Of a DNA stretch of 64,000 nucleotides, positions 29,116 to 38,301 are shown in pieces (within the stretch, counting starts at the first letter, position 1; each line of letters begins with the position of its first letter). The DNA is from Aquincola tertiaricarbonis (lineage in GTDB: Bacteria; Pseudomonadota; Gammaproteobacteria; Burkholderiales; Burkholderiaceae_C): assembly GCF_023573145.1 (NCBI RefSeq), contig NZ_CP097635.1, positions 1,860,001-1,924,000 of the forward strand, written 5' to 3'. The notes beneath the pieces were generated by a model, which was given only the letters and a program-made list of their open reading frames with translations, did no database searches and had not been told where the DNA came from. Position numbers and translations under genes: made by a program.

Positions 29116-30027
29116 TCAGCAGCGGCGCAGCAGGGTCACACCGGGTGCGGCCTGCACGCGTTGGCCGACGTCCAGCGTTTGCTCATCGAAGGTGACGGCG
29201 TACTGGTCGAAGTTGCGCGCAGGGGTGCCGGGCTGCCGGGGCGCCACCTTCAAGCGGTCGAACAGCGCATGCGCCGGTGCATTGCCCAGCTCGCTTTCAT
29301 GCTCGAACACATACAGGCCGCGTGTGCTCATCTGGCCGCGGGCGGCGGAGCGGTCGTGCTCGAACATCTGCTCCAGCGCCTGGAAGTACAGCGCCAGGTC
29401 TTCGGCCGAGAAGCCGGTTTGTTTGGCCAGAAAGCTGGAGATGAAGCCATGCGAGCGGTACAGGCCATAGGGCACGGTGTGCTTGCGGCCCATGGTGCGG
29501 TTGTCGCCGCCCTGTTTCTCGGCTTCGGCCTCGGTGGCCACGGCCATGCGGGTGATGGCATGCTCCAGCGCCACGATGGGCTCGATGGAGCGGGCAAAGG
29601 TCATCTGCACAGGGCCGCGCACCTGGCCGCAGTTCACGCCGGTGGACATCACCGCGCCAAAGGTGCGCACGTCGAAGAAGTTGGCGCACATCCAGTCGCG
29701 GGCCTTGTCCACCTGGTCACCGGCGCCCTTGCGCTTCTTGTCTTCGCCCTTCAAGGCCTCTTCGCCGCCGGTGGCCACGTAGGCCCGCTCATGGGTCTTG
29801 TTCAGGATGGCGCGCTCCTTCACATAGATCTCATAGGGAGGCTGCTCACCGTGCACCAGCCCCACGTAGTTGCGCACCTTGCGCTTCAGGGCCACGTCGG
29901 TCATCAGGCCGTGGCCGGTTTCGGCGTCCAGGCGGGGCAGGTTGCCGGCGTCGGGGTCGCCATTGGGGTTGCCGTCCTTCACGTCGAACAGCACGACGAA
30001 GTCGTAGCGGTGGCTCAGTGCGGTCAT
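29116..30027 (-). CDS. cas7: Cascade backbone protein Cas7 (Csd2)
   Basis: 303 residues from the ATG at 30027 ([20 protein letters not shown]). The opening [19 protein letters not shown] is the signature of Csd2/Cas7 of type I-C. Later motifs are [26 protein letters not shown] and [14 protein letters not shown]. Six or seven copies coat the crRNA spacer. The gene sits between cas8c and cas4 as in standard I-C loci. Confidence 0.97.
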   Translation of the reverse strand: MTALSHRYDFVVLFDVKDGNPNGDPDAGNLPRLDAETGHGLMTDVALKRKVRNYVGLVHGEQPPYEIYVKERAILNKTHERAYVATGGEEALKGEDKKRKGAGDQVDKARDWMCANFFDVRTFGAVMSTGVNCGQVRGPVQMTFARSIEPIVALEHAITRMAVATEAEAEKQGGDNRTMGRKHTVPYGLYRSHGFISSFLAKQTGFSAEDLALYFQALEQMFEHDRSAARGQMSTRGLYVFEHESELGNAPAHALFDRLKVAPRQPGTPARNFDQYAVTFDEQTLDVGQRVQAAPGVTLLRRC

Positions 30028-30031
30028 GAGT

Positions 30032-31795
30032 TCAGTCTCCCGTGGTGGTGGTTTCTGCGGTGGCCGGCGCTTCTGCCTTGGTGAACAGGTCTTGCCGTTG
30101 GTGGTAATAGCCCAGCGCAAAGCGGCCCTGGTCGGGCAGGTTCAGGTGCCCGGGAAAGTCGGTAATGCCGCTGGTGATCTCGGCCACCAGCTTTTCGAGG
30201 TTCACGGCGCGGCCCCGGTTCTGCATCTTGGCCAGGTGGTGGTTGTGCAGCCGCAGCAGCGTGGTGAACACCGCCAGCGGCGTGCTGGAGGCCGCGCCGT
30301 AGTAGCGCTCGCGGATGGTGGTGTTGAGGCCGGGGTTGGCCTCTTCCTGGATCTTCTCCAGGACCGAGAACAGGCGGCCCAGCCGGTAGGCCGCGTTGGG
30401 GTTGTCCTTGTCGAGCATGGCGCGGGGTGCCTCCTGGGGTGAAAGTCGGTACGAGCGGGTGAGACAGGCCTTGATGACCGCGGCCCGCAGATAGCCCACC
30501 TGCTGCTCGGCCCGGCAGCGCTGCACCGCCGCGTTAAGCCACAGCGCGGGGTAGGGGCCGCCGCTGAGGATGGCGCGCATCACGTCGCCGCCCAGCGTGG
30601 GCGGGATGTTGTCGGCCTTGCGCTGCAGTGCCACGGCACGCAGCAGGTTGAACAGGGTCGGGTAAGGCGGGTCTTGCGGGCTGCGCACCACCTCCAGGTC
30701 CTGGAACCAGGCCTGGATGTGCCGCGCAACATCGCGCAGGGGATCGGCATGCCAGAAGCGGATGGCGATGCGCGCGGCATTGGGGGCCAGGCCCAGCACG
30801 TAGAAGCGGTTGTTGCCGGCGGCGCCGTCGAAGCGGCCGCTGCGCACCGCGTTGAACAAGGCACTGACCTGCGCGGTGTGGGCGTCCGGGTCGTCGGGCA
30901 GTTCGTCGAACAGGGCGGCAAAGCCGTCTTCCACGTCCTTGTCTTCTTCACGCTGGGCCCAGAACACGGTGCTGGCATCGCCCACCTGCATGCGCTGGGC
31001 CGATTGTTTGCCCAGCAGGTGGTTCAGTGCGGTGGTGTACGCGAAGGCTGCGGCCGGGCTGACGGGGGCGTTGGCGCCTTGCTCCTTGCCAAAGGAGCGA
31101 AAGGCATCGAGGTTGAACGAGACGATGTTGGCGCCGGAGGTTTGGGCGCCCCACACGCCCTTGATGGCGCTGTGCAGGCGCTCGGGCGGCGTGGGCTGGC
31201 CGGTGATCAGGCAGGTCACGGTGGCTGGGTCATGGCCGGCGGCGGCTGGCGTGGCAGCGGCCTGAATGGCAGCGAACACGGCAGGGCGTTGGCAGACCAG
31301 GTCGTTCTCGCCTTGCAGGCGGAAGCTGAGGTTGGGGTTGCCTTCTTCGGCCACTGCGGCCCAGGCCGGCTTGGCCTGGGCTGCCGCCAGCGGATCAGCG
31401 GCAAGGAAGCGGCGTACCGCCTCCAGGCCGGCATCCCCTTCGGCATGGGGCGCCAAGGCGTCGAGGCGTTGGCGGAACGCGGCCATCTGCTCGGCCACGC
31501 GTTCGGGCTTGCCCTTGGTGTCCAGCCCCAGCACGTACTCGGCCGTGTCCCACAGCAGGTTGGCGGCCACGCCGGAGGTTTTTTTCACGCCTTGGGGCAC
31601 CAGGTAGCGGCGGGCCACCTTCTTTTTGCCCTGTGGCTCTCGGGTGTCGCTGATATCCAGCAGGCGACCGTCGGTCGACAGCTCCAGGATGAAGGGGATC
31701 TCCTTGTCTTCCAGCCCGGCGGCGGGCAGGCGGCGCACGGGATCGGGGTCGCGCACCTTGCGCTCGTAGTACGCGTGCAAGGCCTGCAGGATCAT
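30032..31795 (-). CDS. cas8c: Cascade large subunit Cas8c (Csd1)
   Basis: 587 residues, standard Csd1 size. Begins [18 protein letters not shown]; contains the family block [20 protein letters not shown] and the later [19 protein letters not shown]. Cas8c recognises the PAM in target DNA; in type I-C an internal start in this gene also yields the small Cas11 subunit, and in-frame Met codons exist in the last third. The start overlaps the cas5 stop as ATGA. Confidence 0.97.
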   Translation of the reverse strand: MILQALHAYYERKVRDPDPVRRLPAAGLEDKEIPFILELSTDGRLLDISDTREPQGKKKVARRYLVPQGVKKTSGVAANLLWDTAEYVLGLDTKGKPERVAEQMAAFRQRLDALAPHAEGDAGLEAVRRFLAADPLAAAQAKPAWAAVAEEGNPNLSFRLQGENDLVCQRPAVFAAIQAAATPAAAGHDPATVTCLITGQPTPPERLHSAIKGVWGAQTSGANIVSFNLDAFRSFGKEQGANAPVSPAAAFAYTTALNHLLGKQSAQRMQVGDASTVFWAQREEDKDVEDGFAALFDELPDDPDAHTAQVSALFNAVRSGRFDGAAGNNRFYVLGLAPNAARIAIRFWHADPLRDVARHIQAWFQDLEVVRSPQDPPYPTLFNLLRAVALQRKADNIPPTLGGDVMRAILSGGPYPALWLNAAVQRCRAEQQVGYLRAAVIKACLTRSYRLSPQEAPRAMLDKDNPNAAYRLGRLFSVLEKIQEEANPGLNTTIRERYYGAASSTPLAVFTTLLRLHNHHLAKMQNRGRAVNLEKLVAEITSGITDFPGHLNLPDQGRFALGYYHQRQDLFTKAEAPATAETTTTGD

Positions 31796-32451
31796 GAGCG
31801 CACCTCGGCCTGGGTCAGGTCCAGCACACCACGCGTGAGCTGGGCGCGGAAGAACATCGGCCGCGGGTCGGCGGGCCGGGTGAAGTCCATGTCGTACAGC
31901 ATCCAGCCGAAGTCGCCGTCCAGGCTGGTCAGCGGCTCGGGCTCGCCATCGGGCGAGGCCACCAGGCGCACGCGGGCATCAAACTCGCGGCAGCCCAGGT
32001 AGGGCTGGTTCACGCACTGGCCTTTGCTGGCGCGGCGCTGGAACATCTCGGTGTACTTGGCCAGGTTGCCCATGGCTTCGCCCTTGACCGGCTCCATCCG
32101 CGCATAAAGCCGGTAGGCCACGTCACGCAGGAACAGGCCGGCGCGTTGCTGGCGCTCTTTTTCCACGTAGAGGCCGAGCTGGCCCTTGCCCGACTGCATC
32201 GCACCCGCCACGTTGCGGGCGGAGACGACCGCCCCCACCTCGTTGCGCCGCACGCTGATCCAGCGCACCGGCGACAACACCTCGATGCGCTCCATGCGCC
32301 ATCGGATCTCGGGCTTCCACAAGATGGACTCGAACACCGACCGCGCCGCCGATGGCGTGATGAAGTCGTAGGAGACGCGCTCCACCTTCATCTCAGGCCG
32401 GGTGAAGCAGGCGTAGTCGCCGCGCACGTCAAGGCAGAACTCTGGTCGCAT
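31792..32451 (-). CDS. cas5: crRNA-processing Cascade protein Cas5 (Cas5c/Cas5d)
   Basis: 219 residues. RAMP fold with FCLDVRGDYACFTRPEMKVE and VSYDFITPSAARSVFESILW, then GYREF-like sequence written here as YLGCREFDARV. In type I-C, Cas5 replaces Cas6 and cuts the repeat at the base of its stem. A ribosome site GGAGG lies 9 bases before the ATG. It is the first gene of the minus-strand Cascade-adaptation operon; the gap upstream holds the candidate regulatory RNA. Confidence 0.97.
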   Translation of the reverse strand: MRPEFCLDVRGDYACFTRPEMKVERVSYDFITPSAARSVFESILWKPEIRWRMERIEVLSPVRWISVRRNEVGAVVSARNVAGAMQSGKGQLGLYVEKERQQRAGLFLRDVAYRLYARMEPVKGEAMGNLAKYTEMFQRRASKGQCVNQPYLGCREFDARVRLVASPDGEPEPLTSLDGDFGWMLYDMDFTRPADPRPMFFRAQLTRGVLDLTQAEVRS

Positions 32452-32479
32452 GGTGGGTGGCCTCCGTGGGTGGTGTGGG

Positions 32480-32608
32480 CTAGAAGAAGAGGGCGAAGCA
32501 CCAGGGCACTGTCATGGCAAGCGCGACCAGCATCCACAGGGCATAAAAGCGATGGTTCGGTTGGTCTCTCATCAAGCGCAGCTCGCGTAGCAACTTCGTC
32601 AGGTCCAT
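32480..32608 (-). CDS. 42-residue membrane peptide upstream of cas5
   Basis: ATG at 32608 opens 42 codons: a charged start (MDLTKLLRELRLMRDQPNHR), then one strongly hydrophobic segment (FYALWMLVALAMTVPWCFA). It ends 28 bases before the cas5 start and shares its strand, so it would be the leading gene of the Cascade operon. No clear ribosome site. It may be a real membrane peptide, perhaps a toxin or sensor linked to the system, or chance. I know of no family it belongs to. Confidence 0.45.
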   Translation of the reverse strand: MDLTKLLRELRLMRDQPNHRFYALWMLVALAMTVPWCFALFF

Positions 32609-32639
32609 GTTCGGCCACCCATCCACTCCAGCGATGAGG

Positions 32640-32670
32640 CAAGTCTACACAACTTCTATGTAAGACAAGT
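32640..32670 (-). promoter_or_regulatory. Candidate promoter of the cas5-cas2 operon
   Basis: On the minus strand TTGTCT (32668-32663) and TAGACT (32647-32642) are 15 bases apart, a bit short of the usual 16-18. They would start transcription about 30 bases before the small membrane ORF. It is the AT-richest spot in the gap. The spacer-like RNA target (32657-32682) covers the -35 element. Prediction only. Confidence 0.35.
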
Positions 32671-32682
32671 AGTACCTCTACG
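32657..32682 (+). promoter_or_regulatory. Candidate Cascade-binding operator matched by the crRNA-like RNA
   Basis: Follows a TTC, the usual type I-C PAM. Matches the spacer-like part of the RNA at positions 1, 2, 4, 5, 7-10, 13, 16, 17, 19-22 and 26. Mismatches at 6, 12, 18 and 24 coincide with the sixth bases that Cascade flips out; the others are 3, 11, 14, 15, 23 and 25. Partial pairing would allow binding without Cas3 cleavage, as known for CreA/CreR RNAs. Overlaps the candidate promoter. Confidence 0.5.
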
Positions 32683-32702
32683 ATGCTTCCGATAGCACTG
32701 GT

Positions 32703-32800
32703 ATGCTGAAGTCCCTTCGGGGTGGATTGAAACTAGGTCAGACCCGGGGTGCCTCATAGGCATGTGGCGCGCACGAATGGCAGCCCCGTTCGTGCGCGCC
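32703..32800 (+). ncRNA. Candidate crRNA-like regulatory RNA (CreR type) inside the cas locus
   Basis: A lone degenerate repeat on the plus strand: stem CCC/GGG around TTCG (32713-32722) and an 11-base handle TGGATTGAAAC (32723-32733) matching the array handle at 10 of 11 bases. A 32-base spacer-like part (32734-32765) follows, then a 12-bp hairpin in place of a second repeat. The spacer part starts TAGGTCAGAC. It resembles TATGTAAGAC at 32657-32666, just after TTC (32654-32656), and 16 of the first 22 bases agree. The RNA would be transcribed opposite to the cas genes. That it exists and acts as a repressor is inferred; the sequence match is direct. Confidence 0.6.
32766..32800. terminator. 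Hairpin terminator between cas3 and the crRNA-like RNA
   Basis: Perfect 12-bp inverted repeat, GGCGCGCACGAA and TTCGTGCGCGCC, with an 11-base loop. It starts 4 bases after the cas3 stop on the minus strand and ends the candidate RNA on the plus strand, so it could serve both. There is no long T run on either side, so Rho-independent strength is uncertain. Confidence 0.65.
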
Positions 32801-32804
32801 TTCC

Positions 32805-35258
32805 CTACACCACATACACCGGATCCCCCGGCGCGCCGTCCACGCGCACGCCGAGCACGCGGTCGTAGAACACGTCGGATTCGGCTTGCACGTAGACGCC
32901 GGGCACCGGCTCGCGCACATCGCCCTGGGCGATCAGCCGGCGCAGGTCGTGCTGGTAGATCGTGACGCCGTAGCGCTGCAGCTTGCGCATCAGCCAGCGC
33001 TCGGGGCCGTCGCGCTCCAGCAGGCCGATCAGGGCGTTCACGTCTTCGCGGCAACGGTCGCTGTGGTAGCGCACGATCACGGTGGCAGCGTCGTCGTTGT
33101 CGATCATCCGGAAGCGCTCGGCCGCGCTGCGGAACTGCATGGCCAGCGCCTTGTCTTCCCTGCTCACCTGCAGCCGCAGCAGCTCGCAGATGCCTTGCTG
33201 GTCGAGCGAGTGCGCATCGGCATAGAGCCGCTGGAAGTAGCGGCGCACACGTGCCACCGACAGCGGGTCGGGGTCGTCGGTGGCGGCCAGGTCGTCCCAC
33301 ACCTGGGTGCAGGCTTGCGCCGCCTGGCGCAGCAGGCCGGGTGGTGGCGCTTTGGGCGGCACGAACACGTGCACATCGCCAAAGGCCAACAAGCCTTCCC
33401 GATTGCAGCGGCCTGCGGCCTGCGCGACCGAATCAAGGCCGGTGACGGCACGGAAGACCACGGGGAAGTCGAAGTCGACGCCCGCCTCCACCAGGTTGGT
33501 GGCGACCACCCGCACGGGCTGTGGCTGCAGGCCTTGCGCCAGTGCCTGCCGGCGGGCGGCCAGCGCGGATTTGATGTCGGCGATCACCTCGCTGCGGTGC
33601 TGGGGGCACATCAGCGCCGAGAGGTGCCACAGCCCTGGCGTGGCGCAGCCGTCGTCTTCCTGCAGTTGCTGCCTGAGTGTGTCGTACAGCGTGCGGGCAT
33701 CGGCCCGGCGCCCGACGATGGCCAGCGCCGCCTCCTGCTGCGCCACGGCCTGAGCGGTGACTTCCCAGGGCTGCGGCTGCTGCAGGTCGGCGGGCAGGTG
33801 CACCCGCACACGCTGCAGCGCGGCATACAGGGCCGGCTCGTCGTCGATGATGGCGGTGACTTCTTGCGGGCCATAGCCGCGCAGGCCACGGCCGCCAAAG
33901 TGGCGTTGTTCGGTCAGCGTGGGCTGGGTGGCAGTGCACAGCACCACCGTGGCGCCATGGTCGCGCACCAGCAGCCGCAGCACATCGACGATGGGCTGCA
34001 GGTAAGGCACGGGCAGCAGTTGCGCTTCGTCGATGACGATGACGCTGCCGCGCAGCCGGTGCAGCTTGCGGCAGCGTGAGGTGCGGCTGGCGAACAGGCT
34101 CTCGAACAGTTGCACGCTGGTGGTGACGATGACCGGGGCGTCCCAGTTCTCGCTGGCCAGCCGCGAGCGTGGCGTCTCCGAGGCTTCGTCGGGCTCCACC
34201 GCGTTGCTGTGGTGTTCCAGCACCACCCGCTCGGCCATGTCTGGCCCCAGCGCTGCAAACACGTCGCGGTAGACCTCGGCCGTCTGCTCGATGATGCTGG
34301 TGTAGGGGATGACCATCACCACGCGGCGCAGGCCGTGGCGTTGCGCGTGCGTCAGGGCAAAGGCCAGGCTGGCCAGGGTCTTGCCGCCACCGGTGGGCAC
34401 CGTCAGGGTGTAGGTGCCCTGGGCGCCGCCGGCCTTATGGCGGCAGGCGGCCAGCACCTCGGCGCGGCGCTGGTTGACGGCGGCGTCGGCCCGGCCCGCG
34501 GCCGCCACCGCCGCCGCCTTGCGCGCCATGTAGGCATCGAAGGTGGCCAGCAGCGTGGCCATCGGGGGCATTGGCGCCTGCCGTGCCCGTGTGTGGTCGG
34601 GGCTGAAGAAGGCTTCCGTGTCCAGAAAGTCGGCATCGACCAGGGCCGAGAACAGCATGCGGGTCCACAGGGCCAGCCGACCGGGGATGTCCTCGGTACC
34701 GCTGCGCAAAGGGATGGGGATGGCGGCCAGGTCGGGCAGGCCGCAGGCAGGGGCCAGGATCTCCGGCTGCGGCTGGGCGGCCAGCGCTTCCTGCCATTCG
34801 CGCCGGGCGTCCGGTGCGCTCAGTCGCCCCTGCAAGCCGTCGTACCAATCAGCCAGCCCGGCGTGGTGGCCGGCGATCACGTACTGCAGCAGCCGGGCCA
34901 CCAGCAGGCCACGCGGGCCGAACTGCTGCTGCAGCCACTGCGCGGCGTGCAAGGCGCCTGCGGCGGAGTGGGTCTTGTCGCTGCCCTGGGGCAGCCGGCC
35001 TTCGATGTGGGCCTCGGCCACCAGCCGGATGTAGCGCTGGAAGCCGACGCGGTACTTGCCCAGGTCGTGCCACACGCCCGCCAGCCGACCGCATGTCGCC
35101 AGACTCCGGTCTTCGCCGGATAGGAGAAGCGAGTCGAACGCCAGACTTCCGACTGCGTGCAAATGTTCGACCAAATCATGGTCGCCGCAATCACCGGTGC
35201 CTTTGTGAGCGAGAGCGCGGAAAGATGGCATCTCGTGCGGTGTGTTAGCGGCGGCCAT
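32805..35258 (-). CDS. cas3: CRISPR nuclease-helicase Cas3
   Basis: 817 residues from the ATG at 35258. N-terminal HD nuclease: the first His region (HDLVEHLHAVG), GVWHDLGKYRVGFQRY, and VIAGHHAGLADW. Helicase: Walker A VPTGGGKTLASL, DEAQ box (VIVIDEAQLLPV), and motif VI DSVAQAAGRCNREG. Cas3 is recruited by Cascade on a full match and degrades target DNA. It is separated from cas5 by 353 bases, more than usual in I-C loci where cas3 is followed closely by cas5, so it needs its own promoter. Confidence 0.97.
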   Translation of the reverse strand: MAAANTPHEMPSFRALAHKGTGDCGDHDLVEHLHAVGSLAFDSLLLSGEDRSLATCGRLAGVWHDLGKYRVGFQRYIRLVAEAHIEGRLPQGSDKTHSAAGALHAAQWLQQQFGPRGLLVARLLQYVIAGHHAGLADWYDGLQGRLSAPDARREWQEALAAQPQPEILAPACGLPDLAAIPIPLRSGTEDIPGRLALWTRMLFSALVDADFLDTEAFFSPDHTRARQAPMPPMATLLATFDAYMARKAAAVAAAGRADAAVNQRRAEVLAACRHKAGGAQGTYTLTVPTGGGKTLASLAFALTHAQRHGLRRVVMVIPYTSIIEQTAEVYRDVFAALGPDMAERVVLEHHSNAVEPDEASETPRSRLASENWDAPVIVTTSVQLFESLFASRTSRCRKLHRLRGSVIVIDEAQLLPVPYLQPIVDVLRLLVRDHGATVVLCTATQPTLTEQRHFGGRGLRGYGPQEVTAIIDDEPALYAALQRVRVHLPADLQQPQPWEVTAQAVAQQEAALAIVGRRADARTLYDTLRQQLQEDDGCATPGLWHLSALMCPQHRSEVIADIKSALAARRQALAQGLQPQPVRVVATNLVEAGVDFDFPVVFRAVTGLDSVAQAAGRCNREGLLAFGDVHVFVPPKAPPPGLLRQAAQACTQVWDDLAATDDPDPLSVARVRRYFQRLYADAHSLDQQGICELLRLQVSREDKALAMQFRSAAERFRMIDNDDAATVIVRYHSDRCREDVNALIGLLERDGPERWLMRKLQRYGVTIYQHDLRRLIAQGDVREPVPGVYVQAESDVFYDRVLGVRVDGAPGDPVYVV

Positions 35259-35605
35259 CACAGCTTCGTGGATTGCGGTTGCCTGCTGTAGGTGTTGGTG
35301 GTGTTGAGGGATGGTAGCTACGGCTCACGCCGGCCGGCTGTCACTATTTGCCCCACGGCTCATCGTTTGATGCCACCGAGATCCAAGCCAAAGAACTCCT
35401 GGGGCTGGAATGTCCGGACACCGTCGGTGATCGGGGGTGCTCCTGCAGGTCCTCTGCCGCGCGCCTGCTGTGTGCCCAAGCGCATGGCCGTCGCGATCTC
35501 GCCGCCTCACCCCAACCCAAAACAACCCCCTTTGCCCCCCTCTTTTCCCGCCGTCTCCCCCCTCAAGTCCGTCGGAAGATGGCGCCGAGACTCCGGGAGC
35601 CCCGC
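35259..35605. other. Gene-free gap between cas3 and flgG
   Basis: 347 bases with no convincing gene. It must hold the cas3 promoter (minus) and the flgG operon promoter (plus). A 41-codon minus-strand frame (35360-35485) reads through part of it, but has no known match to my eye. There is no trace of flgF, which usually ends directly before flgG. C-rich runs (CCCCC, TTTTCCC) lie before flgG. This gap marks a junction between the CRISPR-Cas locus and flagellar genes. Confidence 0.55.
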
Positions 35606-36388
35606 ATGATCCGATCCCTCTGGATCGCCAAGACCGGCATGGAAGCCCAGCAGATGCAGCTGGACAACGTGTCGCACAACCTGGCCAACGCTTCGACCAA
35701 CGGCTACAAGCGCCAGCACGCCGTGTTCGAAGACTTGATGTACCAGAACCTGCGTCAGGCGGGCGCGGCCACGTCCGAGCAATCGCAGCTGCCCACGGGC
35801 CTGCAGGTGGGCCTGGGCGTGCGCACGGTGGCCACTTCGCGCAGCTTCAGCCAGGGCAACCTGCAGCAGACGCAGAACAACCTGGACATCGCGGTCAAGG
35901 GCAACGGCTTCTTCCAGATCCAGCTGCCCGACGGCACCACCGGCTACACGCGCGATGGTTCCTTCAAGGTCGATGCCAACGGCACCATGGTCACCAACAA
36001 CGGCTACACGCTGCTGCCGGGCATCACCGTGCCGGCCAATGCCACGTCGCTCACCATCGCGCAGGACGGCACCGTCAGCGTGACCGTGCCCGGCCAGGTG
36101 GCGGCGCAGAACCTGGGGCAGCTGCAGCTGGCCAACTTCATCAACCCGCCGGGGCTGGAGCCGCTGGGCGGCAACCTGTATGCCGAGACGGCCGCCTCGG
36201 GCACGCCCAACGTGGGTGCGCCGGGCACTGAATCGCTAGGCACGCTGCAGCAGGGTTTCGTGGAAACCAGCAACGTGAACGTGGTGGAAGAGCTGGTGGC
36301 CATGATCGCCACGCAGCGCGCCTACGAACTCAATTCCAAGGCCATCAGCACCTCTGACCAGATGCTGGCCAAGCTGGGGCAGCTGTGA
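35606..36388 (+). CDS. flgG: Flagellar distal rod protein FlgG
   Basis: 260 residues from the ATG at 35606 ([16 protein letters not shown]). The N-terminal rod motif [20 protein letters not shown], the central [17 protein letters not shown] and the C-terminal [20 protein letters not shown] are all typical of FlgG. The protein forms the distal rod. It opens the plus-strand flgGHIJKL run; upstream flgBCDEF are not in the window. Its stop overlaps the flgH start. Confidence 0.97.
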   Translation: MIRSLWIAKTGMEAQQMQLDNVSHNLANASTNGYKRQHAVFEDLMYQNLRQAGAATSEQSQLPTGLQVGLGVRTVATSRSFSQGNLQQTQNNLDIAVKGNGFFQIQLPDGTTGYTRDGSFKVDANGTMVTNNGYTLLPGITVPANATSLTIAQDGTVSVTVPGQVAAQNLGQLQLANFINPPGLEPLGGNLYAETAASGTPNVGAPGTESLGTLQQGFVETSNVNVVEELVAMIATQRAYELNSKAISTSDQMLAKLGQL

Positions 36389-37086
36389 TGAAGCTCGTGT
36401 TGCGCACCTTCACCCGCTTGGCCGTGCCGGCCGCCGCGCTGGCGGTGCTGGCCGGCTGCAGCCACATCAACGACTACCGCGTGCCGCCGGTCGACATCAA
36501 TGCGCCGCCGCCGGTGCTGCCGGCCGCCACGCCGCAGGCCGAGGGCAGCAACGGTGCCATCTACCAGGCGGTGGCCTACCGCCCGCTGTTCGAAGACCAC
36601 CGCGCCCGCCTGCCCGGCGACGTGCTCACGGTGCAGATCACCGAGAAGATCAGCGCCAGCCAAAGCTCCAACAGCACCATCGACAAGAAGACCTCGGTGG
36701 ACGCGGGCGTGACCGCCATTCCGCTGATCTCGCCCAAGGCCCTGGCGCGTGCCAGCGCCACCGGCACCGGCAGCAACAAGTTCGATGGCAAGGGCTCCAC
36801 CGACGCCAGCAACGACTTCTCCGGCACCATCACCGCCATCGTCACCGGCGTGCTGCCCAACGGCCACCTGCTGATCAGCGGCGAAAAGCAGATCGGCGTC
36901 AATGCCAACGTGGACGTGCTGCGCTTCTCGGGCCAGGTAGACCCGCGCGCCATCCGTTCGGGCAACACGGTGCAAAGCACGCAGATCGCCAACGTGCGGG
37001 TGGAACACCGCGGCAAGGGCCAGCAGGCCGATGCGCAGGTGATGGGCTGGCTGGGCCGCATCTTCCTGAGCGTGATGCCCATCTGA
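36388..37086 (+). CDS. flgH: Flagellar L-ring lipoprotein FlgH
   Basis: 232 residues. Lipobox LAGC after a hydrophobic signal (AVPAAALAVLAGC), then the FlgH domain (RARLPGDVLTVQITEKISAS, TGVLPNGHLLISGEKQIGVN, VDPRAIRSGNTVQSTQIANV). FlgH forms the outer-membrane L ring. The ATG at 36388 shares bases with the flgG stop (TGATG). Confidence 0.97.
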   Translation: MKLVLRTFTRLAVPAAALAVLAGCSHINDYRVPPVDINAPPPVLPAATPQAEGSNGAIYQAVAYRPLFEDHRARLPGDVLTVQITEKISASQSSNSTIDKKTSVDAGVTAIPLISPKALARASATGTGSNKFDGKGSTDASNDFSGTITAIVTGVLPNGHLLISGEKQIGVNANVDVLRFSGQVDPRAIRSGNTVQSTQIANVRVEHRGKGQQADAQVMGWLGRIFLSVMPI

Positions 37087-37098
37087 CGGACCCGACCG

Positions 37099-38289
37099 AT
37101 GCCCCTGACCATGATGCGCCTGCCCGCCCCCCGACGCCGCAGCGGCCCGCCGCCGGCCGATCTTCAAGACCGCGTGATGCGCGCCGTCGTCGCCGTGGCG
37201 GCGCTGCTGGCCAGCGCCGCACTGTGGTGGCCGGCCGCCGCCAGCGCAGCCCGCATCAAGGAAGTGGCCGCGGTGCAGGGCGTGCGCGCCAACCAGCTGG
37301 TGGGCTATGGCCTGGTGGTGGGCCTGGACGGCACCGGCGACCAGACCACGCAAACGCCCTTCACCACCCAAAGCCTGAACGCCATGCTGCAGCAGATGGG
37401 CGTGACGGTGCCCCCGGGCACCAGCATGCAGCTGAAGAACGTGGCCGCGGTGATGGTGACGGCCAGCCTGCCGCCGTTTGCGCAGCCGGGCCAGCAGATC
37501 GACGTCAACGTGTCGTCCATGGGCAATGCCAAGAGCCTGCGCGGCGGCACGCTGATCGCCACGCCGCTCAAGGGCGCCGATGGGCAGATCTATGCGCTGG
37601 CCCAGGGCAACCTGGTGGTGGGCGGTGCCGGCGCCTCGGCCGGTGGCTCCAAGGTACAGATCAACCACCTGTCGGCCGGCCGCGTGCCCGAAGGCGCCAC
37701 GGTGGAGCGGGCCGTGGCCACGCCGCTGTCGCAGGCGGGCGACTTCATCCAGCTCGACCTCAACAGCGTGGACTTTGCGACCGCGCGCGAAGTGGCCAAG
37801 ACCATCAACAAGGCCAAGGGCGAGGGCACGGCCCAGGCGCTGGACGGCCGCGTGGTGCGCGTGCGCACGCCGCAGGACGCCAATGCCCGCGTGTCCTTCC
37901 TGGCCGACATCGAGAACCTCTCGTTCGACCTGGCCAAGCCGGCGGCCAAGGTGGTGCTCAATGCCCGCACCGGTTCCATCGTGATGAACGAGGCGGTGAC
38001 GCTGTCGGCCTGCGCGGTGGCGCATGGCAGCCTGTCGGTCACCATCAACAGCACGCCGGTGGTCAGCCAGCCCAATGCCTTCAGCCAGGGTGAAACCGTG
38101 GCCGGGCAGAAGAACGACATCGCCATCACCCAGCAGGGTGGCGCGCTGGTGCAGATGCCGGCCGGCACCAAGCTGGCTGATGTGGTGAAGGCCTTGAACG
38201 CGCTGGGCGCCACGCCGCAAGACTTGCTGGCCATCCTGCAGGCCATGAAGTCGGCCGGCGCGCTGAACGCCGAGCTTGAAGTGATCTGA
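37099..38289 (+). CDS. flgI: Flagellar P-ring protein FlgI
   Basis: 396 residues. Signal peptide ([21 protein letters not shown]) then [20 protein letters not shown] and [12 protein letters not shown], the FlgI signature. A start at the second Met, near codon 27, would give a more typical signal sequence ([17 protein letters not shown]), so the true start may be 37177. FlgI builds the periplasmic P ring. Confidence 0.96.
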   Translation: MPLTMMRLPAPRRRSGPPPADLQDRVMRAVVAVAALLASAALWWPAAASAARIKEVAAVQGVRANQLVGYGLVVGLDGTGDQTTQTPFTTQSLNAMLQQMGVTVPPGTSMQLKNVAAVMVTASLPPFAQPGQQIDVNVSSMGNAKSLRGGTLIATPLKGADGQIYALAQGNLVVGGAGASAGGSKVQINHLSAGRVPEGATVERAVATPLSQAGDFIQLDLNSVDFATAREVAKTINKAKGEGTAQALDGRVVRVRTPQDANARVSFLADIENLSFDLAKPAAKVVLNARTGSIVMNEAVTLSACAVAHGSLSVTINSTPVVSQPNAFSQGETVAGQKNDIAITQQGGALVQMPAGTKLADVVKALNALGATPQDLLAILQAMKSAGALNAELEVI

Positions 38290-38301
38290 CGGAGCGCGCC
38301 G

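Noticed and set aside
32703..32733. Reading the lone repeat as the start of a second normal array
   Set aside because: Only one repeat is present, its stem is shortened to 3 bp, and a hairpin replaces the second repeat. A regulatory relic fits better.
35360..35485. 41-codon minus-strand frame ending [19 protein letters not shown]
   Set aside because: Reads slightly protein-like but is short, has an upstream stop in frame and no ribosome site or known family. It may be a gene relic.
35259..35605. Search for the 3' end of flgF before flgG
   Set aside because: No frame carries the conserved FlgF ending. The gene is not here.
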